64,000 nucleotides of DNA from Obelidium mucronatum. Its lineage: Eukaryota; Chytridiomycota; Chytridiomycetes; Chytridiales; Chytriomycetaceae. The notes beneath the pieces are model-generated. The model saw nothing but the letters and a program-made list of their open reading frames with translations, was not told where the DNA came from and did not search any database. Below, piece after piece: positions 11,206 to 20,089 of the stretch; position 1 is the stretch's first letter; the number at the start of each line of letters is the position of its first letter. The DNA is taken from assembly GCA_025765595.1 (NCBI GenBank), contig JAIVFH010000019.1, forward strand, positions 124,001 through 188,000, written 5' to 3'. A program made the translations under genes and the position numbers.

Positions 11206-12429
11206 GAGTGGTAGATGTGTAGCAGGAGCGAAGAGTGCGAGGGGGCTGCCGATTTTGGGTGAGTAATAAATTCGCTTTCCCTTTCCCGCCTTTTTGTCAC
11301 TGCTTCGCAGTTCACAAGAAAGAGAAAAAAATTAATCGTTGTGTGTGGTACTTGCTAGTCAATGAAGGAGGGGCCCCTGCCTTCGAGGGTGTTAGTGCGG
11401 ACAAGGTTAAGCTTAGCGCTGACGCCGATGTGGCGGACTTGCGGACGGCTGTCTGGGAGAAGAACAAGGAGGGAGTGAAGGAAGTCTTGACTGCGCAGTT
11501 GAAAGTCTATTCAAACCAGGACGACACAGTCGATTCTTCGAAGATGCTTCAACTTAATGCTTCAGTGGAGGGGTTGGGCAAAACGATGGAGACGCCACTG
11601 TTTGTTGTCGTGCCAAAGAAGCATAAAGAGAATCGTAAGCCTCTATCTTTTCCTTCTTCTTGCTTATCAAAATGCTTCACTTTCAGTTCCCACGGAACGT
11701 TCAGTTTCATTTGAGAAAGAAGTATTAAGAAGGCTTGACCAAATCTCTTTGTCCACGACGCCTCTTGTGGAAGAATTCTTGCGTCGTTATCGCTACTCCA
11801 ACCAAATCGCCACTCGAGTCTCAAGAAATGGTGATTTCAAATTAGGTCTCCTGGATTATTACTACAATTCGACTCCAACCAAGGCCATCACTTGTATGCT
11901 CTCCGGAGTTTCGCTTCCATCTTCTCATGACAGTTCTCACATATGCTTTGAATACTCTGCTGATCAAAAAGTCTTTCGAATGCGTATTTTGGACACATCT
12001 ATCAAAGCTTTGACTCTGCGGGATTACATTCGTCGAGAAAAACAAATTGATCAGAAAATCCTTCAGGACTACGACATTCGAGCGGCATTCATTCAATCCC
12101 AGCCACAAACAAATAAGAAGAAGAAGCGACTTCCCATTGATCGTCTCGTATTACTGCTGGACCGGCCCTTTGGAGAGTTTGAGGGGAAGAGTTTTGTTAA
12201 TCTGTCCAAGAAGTGCTACAGCAGATGTTTATCTTTTCAAGCCATGATGGCAAAGCGATATGCCTTGGAACGTAACTGGATTGAAGTGGATGACGCAGAG
12301 TCACCGTCAATGTGGTCTGAGTTGGAAAAAACGAAGCAGGATCAAATTCATGCTTGGTTTCAAGGATTGCGCAGTGCTGCCCAAAATCTAGTCGATGTCG
12401 TTGATGGTAGTGCTGATGATGATGAATAA
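11204..12429 (+). CDS. Crinkler-like (CRN) effector-family protein, intact copy
   Basis: Exons 11204-11258, 11311-11634 and 11687-12429 join in frame to 373 residues with GT-AG introns. Residues about 25-125 look like the Crinkler N-terminal domain: a CVWYLLVNEG start in place of the usual LxCLVxG, a small ubiquitin-like pattern (VKLSADADVADLRTAVWEK) and a closing PLFVVVPKK that fits the HVLVxxP-type boundary motif. The C-terminal 250 residues are not a domain I recognise. They contain a lysine-rich NKKKKRLPI stretch that could be a nuclear signal and end in an acidic SADDDE tail. Crinklers are host-nucleus-targeted proteins in oomycetes and occur in many copies in some chytrids; a role here is inferred from the N-terminus only. 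No signal peptide is visible. The start rests on exon 1, which adds 18 residues. A later internal start in exon 2 is possible. Confidence 0.62.
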
Positions 12430-12559
12430 AACCATTGTTGGTCTTTTCACCCTTAGTTTCAACGAAGACAAAGAAAAAGAGCGCGTTTCTTGGAATACCT
12501 GGAATTATAGGGAATTACCGTTGTTGGTAGGAAGATTGAATAAATATTAAAAAGACGAG

Positions 12560-15500
12560 ATGCTCGGCAACAATAGCCAGCGGCTAACAACAAACCTAAA
12601 CACGCTGCAGAAGCATCGCGACATAACTCTCGCGCGATTCGACAAGTTTGTTCAGCGGGGACAGTTTGAGGACGTCAACCTGAATACGTGTCTCTGGAAG
12701 AAGCGCAACTCAGAGGCAGTGAGCCTCCTGGTGTATGCAGTCCCTGACTTGAAGCGCATTTCGTTCCAAGAAGCAATCAAGGGCGACTACAAGCCGACGA
12801 GTGTCGGCAGCTGGTTTGGGCCGAGTAAGTTGTGATTGTGCGATGCTTGATTGTTTCGTGACTGACTATGTATTCTAATCCCTGCGTTGTATACCAGCCC
12901 TTGCCACCTTCTGGTTCAAGGTATGTGATTGAATCTATAATCGTGTTTGATGAATCCTTGTTGGTTTCCCTTTGTGTATTGCGGTTAATGCTTGGTCCTA
13001 CTACACAGGTTTCAATTGTGATTCCTCCGAGTTTCGCAGACGAAGAAGTCTTATTCGAATTCGACGCGTCTAATGAGGCCATGATTTGGACATCGGATGG
13101 CCGGCCAGTGACAGGGTTAACTGGTGGCGGGGAAGACGATCGACATGCCGACTACGTGCTAACAAACAAGGCAAAACCCGGAGAGGTGCGATCAGATTTC
13201 TGAGATTTTGTTTTCACCGTTTTGAGTTGATTGAATTATTAATAATTATTTGATTATTTTTTTTAGAAATTCGAATTCTACGTTGAAATGGCATGCAATT
13301 TTCGGGGAGGCATTGCAGGAGACAGGGATCCAAGACCCGATATGAATAGAAACTGGAAGCTTGAAACGGCAGATATCACAGTTCGAAACAAAGTCGGGAG
13401 CTCTCTGTTTCTTTATTTTAAAACGTTGATTCAGCTCGTGAAGGTCAGAATTGCTGGCTTTGCTTTTTTTTCTCGCAGCTCCTTTGTGTTGAATTTTAAT
13501 CCATTTCAAGGAAACGCCCGAGGAATGGCAAATTAATGCGGACGCGCTTTATCATGCTGATTCTATTATTAACGCTTTTCGACTCAATAATGAGAGGTAA
13601 TTCCCTTTTTTTTTTAGATTCGATGGTTTTCGAATACTGAATTTCCCCGCAAAATACTTCAAGTGCTTTGCAGGAAGCTCACGATCTTGCCATCAAGTTT
13701 TTCGCTGAACGCAAGAAAGAAGGGCGCGCCCTACATGAAATTAATGCGGTGGGCAATTGTCATATTGACACAGGTTTCTATTTTAGTTTTTTTTTTACAA
13801 CCATTAGGTACTTTTGTACTCAATTCTTTTTTTTTCACTCAACAGCTTGGCTTTGGCCTTTTGATGAAACAAAACGGAAAGCAGGAAGATCTTGGGCCCG
13901 TCAAATCATGTTTATGAAATCGAATCCGAAATTCACCTTCACTGCATCGCAAGCTCAACAGTTTGCATGGGTTGAGGAATTGTATCCAACGCTCTTTGAT
14001 GAAATGAAAGAGTTTACCAGGAAGGGACAATTTCATCCCATTGGTGGTACTTGGGTAGAAATGGATTGTAATATGCCCAGCGGAGAAGCGCTTTGCAGGC
14101 AATTTCTTCATGGGCAGCGATATTTTGAAAGCAGGTTCGGGAAAAGGTGTACTGTTTTCTGGCTTCCAGGTGAGAAACCCGTCGAAAAACATCACAGAGA
14201 CAAGAAGGTTACTCACCTCTGGATTCGTTATCTTTTTTTTTATTCAGATACATTTGGATATTCCGCACAGCTGCCTCAAATTTCGAATTCTGCAGGTACG
14301 GTAGATTTTTTTTTTTTTTGGTTTGATTTAAGAACATTTGCTCCATCACAGGAATGAAGTACTTTTTCACGCAGAAAATCGGCTGGAATAATATCAACAG
14401 ATTTCCACATACAACTTTCAAGTGGGCTGGGTCAGTCTGGATACTTTTGTTTCTGTGAAATATTGACTGCCTCGTCTTTTTTTTTTCCAGACTTGACAAT
14501 TCGGAAGTTCTCACTCATTTCACTCCGGCAGATACATATGTCGGTCAATGCAATGTTGGTGAGCTGGTCAAGAGGTAATATATTCCACAATTAATACTCG
14601 ATGATGACCATTACTAAAACCCACAAAACCAAAAGTGTTCACAACAACAAGGATAAAGCATACTCCAACAAATCCATCTACCTGTACGGAAATGGAGACG
14701 GCGGCGGTGGTCCTCTTGCGCATATGATTGATCGCCTTGAAATATTGAGTTCAGTGGAGGGTTTACCAGCAACAGTCAAGAACTGTGACCCAGCGGAATT
14801 CTACAAAGAACTTGAAGCATCAAGCAGGGATTTGAATAGATGGAAGGGCGAGTTGTACTTTGAACTGCATCGTGGAACAGTTGAGTTTTTCACAAATAAT
14901 TGTTTTTTTATTATTGCCTTCTCGTTTTCACAATTTTTCCCCTCCTAGTACACGTCACACGGTCTCATTAAAAAATATAACCGCAAATCAGAGATTTTGT
15001 TGAGAGAAGTGGAGTTCTTATCCACACTTGCTCTCGCGAATCCACACGGCGGCACCAACAACTTTTCGTACCCGCAAGCGGAACTAGATCGGCTCTGGAA
15101 ACTCGTGCTTTTGAACCAATTCCATGATGTCTTGCCAGGCAGTTCCATCAAACTCGTGTACGACGATGCGATCCGCTTTTACGAGGATGTTGAAAAGACG
15201 GGGACAAAGTTGAAGGAAGAAGCATTGAAGGCTTTGATGGGGTCTATGGCGGCTGCGAAGGGGCGTGGAACGTCGCAAGGTTAGTTTGACTCTCGAATAA
15301 GAGTTTATTTTTTTTATTTTTTTTGTTTTGTAAGATAAAACTTTGTTTCAAGCTGTGGCTGTAATTAATACCACCAGTTGGCCACTGACTGATGTCGTTG
15401 AAGTTGACATGGCTCAATTGACGGCTGGGACCGAATTGTATGGTGCGTCTACTTGGCAGCAGTTTTCCAAGGGCGGTCAGGCACTTGTTTATGGTAATTT

Positions 15501-18221
15501 TAAGTCACACACTTATTCTGAAGAATAATGGGTCCTTCCGAGTTCATTTCCGCGGATGATTGACATCACGTGACTTCAAAAAGGGAATGAAAAACAATAA
15601 ACAAAAAAAAAACGACGACGCTATCAGTCCACAGCTCCTGCAGTGGTCTAGTCTACGACTGGATGTCTGATGGACAGACGCAAGTGCGATAAAGTGTCAT
15701 TGTCAGGAGCAAAACATACCAAAAACATACAGTTGGGTAGCAGCCAAATGTTAGGCACTTTGTTGCAGCCATGCTCTCGCATCCGCCATTCACGGCTCAT
15801 TCTGACTTACCTTCAGTGGTTGTTCTTCCAACTTGTGTCCAGACTTACAACAGACGGACTTGGCTGACTGACCAAATCAGGTTTGAAACATTTCGACAGC
15901 GGCGGCAGCGACTCGGATGAAAGCAATAACTAAATGGGCAAGAGAATGGGTCGAGAAACGCAAAGAACGCAAGTTTGCACTCCCTCCGGTTTTTATTGGT
16001 TACAGCGTTCTGCAGCAGAACGCTGTGCAGAACTTCTGCTAAAAAAGAGACGACAGTAGTTAGGTGTAGCACAGGGCAAGGTAAAAGATCAACGCGAAAT
16101 GCGATGTTAGTTAAAACATGAGTTGAACTGCTGCAGCATTCTCCACGAGGAGGCGCATGGGCTTGAATGGCGTGGGAGGGATACCGTTGCTCTGTCGGGG
16201 CTGTCGTACTTTGAACCAGCTTTATCATGTTATACCTTTTTGACCCGTGATTTTCACGCTGAGAGGTCGTGTCGACGACGCTGGCAGGGGACAATGGCGG
16301 TGGCTTTTTTTTGACATACCAGGGACTTCCGGGGCAGATTAGGAATAACAGGGAATATTTAATAGGTACAGTAAATACTTCAACATTGAATCAACAATCC
16401 TTTTTAATACAATTTATGTTTTTCGTGGTCCCGACAAGTGTGTGCTCCCTCCTGAATTTATTTTAAGAGGCTGCTGGAGTGGCCTTGACGCAATTTTTTT
16501 TTGTGCAGTTGACGAAATCAATACGGGATCAGTCAAGACTTTTGCTCTTGGAAATAAACCAGCTGGGTTTGTTCCTGTAACTGGTGGGTCCATTTTTATT
16601 TTTTGTTTGATGTCCCAACCAGTTGTTTTTTTTTGACACCATGATTTGCACACAGTCAAACAAGTTTTGGTTCCCTATTCGCATACCAATGCGGATGGAT
16701 TCGTCACTGGTGGGCGTTTTTTTTTTGTTGAATGTTGTTGTTGGTTTTTATTAGCGTCGATTGCAACGTTTATACTTCCCTTTTCAGTTGAATCTGAGAC
16801 AAAGATCTTTGTGATCGAAAACAATTTCGTCAGAGTCAAAATTGATCAAAACGGGCGATTGATTTCTCTCTTTGATCGTGAGGCAGAGTAAGTTTTTTTC
16901 TTCTCGCGTTTTTTTCTTTTTTGGACTGAAAAAAACGTGCCGTAGTCACGAGAGTATTGCGCCAGACCAACTGGGCAACGTATTCAAAATCTTTGAAGAT
17001 ATTCCCACAGCTTGGGATGCATGGGATGTGGAAGTGTATCATTTGGAGAAGGGGTGGGACGCTGGCGTCGGCGTGGCTGTTGTTGAAGAAGCTGGTCCGT
17101 TACGTGTTGTGTTGAATGTCAAGCATCCGTTGAGCAGCACGAGTACTTTGGAGCAGAGGATTATTATCACGGCCGCTGATGCCAAGATTGACTTTGAAAC
17201 CAAGGTTGATTGGCATGAGAATCGAGTTATTCTGGTAAGTTATATTACGTTCTCCGATTAGTCTTTTTTTGGATCATCTGATTTCTTTGAAACACAGAAA
17301 GTGGAGTTCCCACTCAACATTAATAGCGACTATGCTACATACGAAACCCAGTTTGGATATATCCAAAGACCAACCCATTACAACACCAGCTGGTGAGGTT
17401 TTTTCTTCTTTTTGTAGTAGTCTGCGAAATACTGACAGTTGGGGGTTTTTGTCAAGGGACTTGGCTCGGTTTGAAGTGTGTGGGCACAGATATGCGGACT
17501 TGTCTGAGTACGGATTCGGAGTTGCATTATTCAACGACTGTAAATATGGATACTCGACTAAAGGCGGAGTAATGAGAATGTCGCTGTTGCGATCACCCAA
17601 GGGCCCGGATGATACGACTGATATGGAAGTGCACACGTTCCGATACGCCTTGTATCCACACAAGGGAACGTTCCTTGAGAGCAATGTCGTGGAGAAAGCG
17701 TACCAATACAATGAAAGACCTATAGTGCAGTTGAGTTTTTATTGTTGGTTGTTGTTGTTGTTTGAGTTGTGTCCATCTGGTATTTACAAACGATTCTGTA
17801 GTCCAACACTTGTGAATCCATCTGCGTTGATCTCGAGCGAGTTTTTCACAGTGAGCCATCGCAACTTTGTTCTTGATACTGTCAAGGTTGCTGAGGATCC
17901 GCGTGTTTCTGGAAAGGATGGACAAGTTGATGTAGTGTTGCGATTTTATGAGGCGTATGGCGGTCGTGGTGTTGCCAGGGTTGATACGTGAGTTTTTCTT
18001 GTTTGTTTCAGGCTTGTTTGGAATGAATGCAATCTAATGTAAATCATGCTATAAGACTCTTCAACATTAAAGAGGCGCGCTTCTGCAATATTCTGGAGGA
18101 CTTGCAAGACAATGTGGTGATTGAGGATGGAGGAAAGAGTCTTGTGGTTCCGTTTGGGCCCTTCAAGGTTGTCAGCGTGCGCTTGTTGATTGGAAAGCGT
18201 TTGAGGATGACTCTTGATTAA
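12560..18221 (+). CDS. AMS1: Vacuolar alpha-mannosidase (GH38, Ams1-type), intact copy
   Basis: About 20 exons encode a full-length class II alpha-mannosidase starting [15 protein letters not shown] and ending LRMTLD with TAA at 18219-18221. The expected order is visible: N-terminal domain ([22 protein letters not shown]), zinc site [16 protein letters not shown], nucleophile Asp in [19 protein letters not shown], zinc His in [12 protein letters not shown], then the beta-rich C-terminal domains with [17 protein letters not shown] and [14 protein letters not shown]. The family releases mannose from oligomannosides in the vacuole and Ams1 is a selective-autophagy cargo, so no signal peptide is expected and none is seen. 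A 23-nt microexon lies at 12899-12921. One intron (15494-16508) is 1,015 nt, against 48 nt at the same place in the decayed copy. It starts 130 bp after the Crinkler-like gene. Confidence 0.88.
15494..16508 (+). other. Expanded 1,015-nt intron inside the mannosidase gene
   Basis: The donor follows TTTATG and the acceptor is TTGTGCAG before TTGACGAAATC; the reading frame is kept. The matching intron of copy 1 (7851-7898) is 48 nt. The extra 967 bp carries no convincing coding region and no terminal inverted repeats that I can see. It includes a 10-bp perfect inverted repeat (CAGCGTTCTG-CAG-CAGAACGCTG, 16003-16025) and a TCACGTGA site near 15560. It looks like an insertion or an intron that grew after the duplication. 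Confidence 0.7.
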
Positions 18222-18234
18222 AATAAAAACAAGA

Positions 18235-19048
18235 ATGGACGACAGCGACAACGGCAAGAAGGCCAAGCGGTGGAATGCGGCGGGCTTTGAGCGCACGCGG
18301 CAGCGCGTGGCGGCCGTGAGCGGCGTCGGACTGGCGGTGTTTTCGGCGGTGCATCTGGGTGCGGTGACTCATCTGATTGAGTACTGAGACTGAACACTGA
18401 AACTCCGACCAGGCGGCCACGTGCTCGCGCCCGGTCTCAGTGGCGGCGGCGAATGCGGCGCTGTTTGCGGGGCGCGAGGCGTACCAGACGGCGGCGGGCG
18501 AGGCGCTGCTGCTCGCGTGCTTCGGCGCGCACGCGGCGGCGGCGGCGGCGGCGCTGGCCAGGAAGAACGCCAACAGAACGACGCTGTTTGCCGCCAGCGG
18601 CATCGTGCTGCTCGCTGCCGTGCCCGTGCACACGGCGGCCACGCGCGTGCTGCCGCTGCTCGTGGCGCCGCAGCGGCCCGTCGACCTGCGCTTCGTGCGG
18701 CTGTCGATGGACCGCCTGGGCGCGCGTCCGCTGGTCGCGCTGCTGTTTGCGCCGTACTACGTCGTGCTCGGCACCAGCGGCCTCTTCCACATGCTGGCCG
18801 GCGTCTCGAAGGCCATGCGCATCCTGACGAGCAACGCGCGCTGGGACGCGTGGACCCACAAGCCGGCCCTCAGGCGGCGCGTCTTTGTCGCGTCGCTGGC
18901 TGCAATGACGGCCACTGTTTTGGCCATCAATGGCTACTTGGGCGACTGGCAAGGCGACGAGTGGGCTTATGTTGATGCCGCTACACAGCGTGAATGGCAT
19001 CACTTGCACGAAACTACATTCAAATATTTCAGTTTTGGACTGCTGTGA
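18235..19048 (+). CDS. MCP1-like (DUF1691) multi-pass membrane protein
   Basis: Two exons (18235-18363, 18413-19048) join in phase 0 to 254 residues; the 49-nt intron has GTGACT and CCAG ends. The protein is Ala/Leu-rich with about five hydrophobic segments and intramembrane or flanking His/Arg residues: HLGAAATC, FAGREAYQ, FGAHAAAAAA, VHTAATRVLPL, HMLAGVSKAMR. The REAYQ and spaced His pattern recalls the transmembrane domain of yeast Mcp1, a mitochondrial outer-membrane protein linked to vacuole-mitochondrion lipid contact sites. That match is by pattern only. The first 650 bp are strongly GC-rich, unlike the last 150 bp. It starts only 13 bp after the mannosidase stop, so the two transcripts must overlap or use a very short 3' end. 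Confidence 0.6.
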
Positions 19049-19352
19049 TTTCTTTGTGTTGAGTCGGAATTTTGGAAGAGGGATTTACGCGTTTTTTGTC
19101 TCTTTCTTTGTTTCATAGACGAGCATATATGGACTCAAAACTCCTCCTGTCCTTATTAGAATGAAAAAATCGGATGAAAGAAACGCTGTAGTTATAGAAC
19201 TGATGTGTTTATTGCATTTTTTATTGTTTCCTGTCTTCTAACTGTCTCTAAATGTGTGGGGGGTGGTAACAAAGAAAAAAAGGTAAAAGAGGATCTATAC
19301 TGTATATGATGGGCGGTTCGTGGTAAAACTATTTGGCTACAAAGCAGACACC

Positions 19353-19715
19353 TTATTTGTGACCAGCAGACACACAGGCGATTTCACCAGTCGTCTTTGA
19401 AACACCACAGTTGAACCCAAAGTCACATTGTCTCAAAACCCATTTCTTGCCTTGGCACTGCATAACATCTCTAGCACCAGTTTTAAGATCAACAGGACTG
19501 CAGCGTGTGGCTGTGCCCTCCTCACAGGGAGTACTTGGGTTGGCGTCTTCGAGAATCTTGTGTCCACGTTTGTCGTCATCGTACGTGTCGTCGTAGTCAC
19601 CAGACCAGCTTTCTTCGGCACGTGGGTGGAGTTGTTGGGAGTTGTCTCTCTTGACGAGGGCTGGGGCGGCGATCACAGTGGCAGCGAGGGCAAGTACAGT
19701 GTAGATGAGCTTCAT
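19353..19715 (-). CDS. Small secreted Cys-rich protein, CBM19-like
   Basis: One exon of 120 residues. The N-terminus is a clear signal peptide (MKLIYTVLALAATVIAAPA) followed by a KR dibasic site that could be processed. The middle is acidic (DYDDTYDDDKR). The C-terminal half has a cysteine pattern C..GTATRC....ARDVMQC.GKKWVLRQCDFGFNCG....C, which fits the small chitin-binding fold of CBM19-like domains. It would act outside the cell or in the wall. A 14-bp CACGTG palindrome lies about 210 bp upstream. It is convergent with the MCP1-like gene. A short effector-like secreted protein is an alternative description. Confidence 0.65.
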   Translation of the reverse strand: MKLIYTVLALAATVIAAPALVKRDNSQQLHPRAEESWSGDYDDTYDDDKRGHKILEDANPSTPCEEGTATRCSPVDLKTGARDVMQCQGKKWVLRQCDFGFNCGVSKTTGEIACVSAGHK

Positions 19716-20089
19716 TTTAGGTTGTTTTTTTGGTTTTGTGCTGGTAGTTAAAGTAACAACGCGTTTCTTGTAGCAGGTTAAGCTGGAGACTGAAAGATAC
19801 AAAGAGCTGTAGAAGTTGAAGGAGAGTGTTGTGAGAGCGAGATCACAGAGGAGTGTTTTTTTTTGTGAAAAGAATGTAGAAACATGACAATCCCTTTTTG
19901 CCCCTCATGGAATGACAATCTTTCAGGTCACGTGACCTTCTAGCGAGAATCTCATTGTGGAATATTGAAAAAAAAGAGAGACGAATGAACTAGACCTTTA
20001 TTTGCTTTCAGTTTTCATTAATGGTCAATCTCTATTTTTTTTTTTTTTTTGCTGATATGTATATATATACTTTCTACTTTATTTCTTGT
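19716..20089. other. Intergenic region with upstream sequence of the CBM19-like gene
   Basis: No gene is seen. It carries the palindrome at 19925-19938, T-rich tracts and, at its right end, the 3' flank of the minus-strand GT31-helical gene. Confidence 0.6.
19925..19938. promoter_or_regulatory. 14-bp perfect palindrome with a CACGTG core
   Basis: AGGTCACGTGACCT is its own reverse complement. CACGTG is the classic site of bHLH factors (Cbf1/Pho4 type), and RTCACGTG is the preferred Cbf1 form. It sits about 210 bp upstream of the CBM19-like start codon. Function is inferred. Confidence 0.45.

Larger units (their letters stand above)
4019..18221. repeat. Tandem segmental duplication: [Crinkler-like + alpha-mannosidase] x 2
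   Basis: Unit A (4019-9378) and unit B (11341-18221) carry the same two genes, in the same order and orientation, with the same short intergenic spacing (127-130 bp). Exon sequence similarity is high, for example nearly identical codons in the first 90 residues of the mannosidase. Unit A is degraded; unit B is intact. The 1.9 kb between them (9379-11340) is not duplicated gene sequence but holds repeats and a copy of the Crinkler exon 1/intron 1 junction. Confidence 0.85.

Noticed and set aside
15494..16508. Possible transposon inside the mannosidase intron
   Set aside because: I found no terminal repeats, target-site duplication or transposase-like coding. It is kept only as an expanded intron.
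18420..18975. Plus- and minus-strand Arg/Ala-rich frames within the MCP1-like gene
   Set aside because: They are shadows of a GC-rich exon; only one frame has helical membrane segments and continues across the intron.
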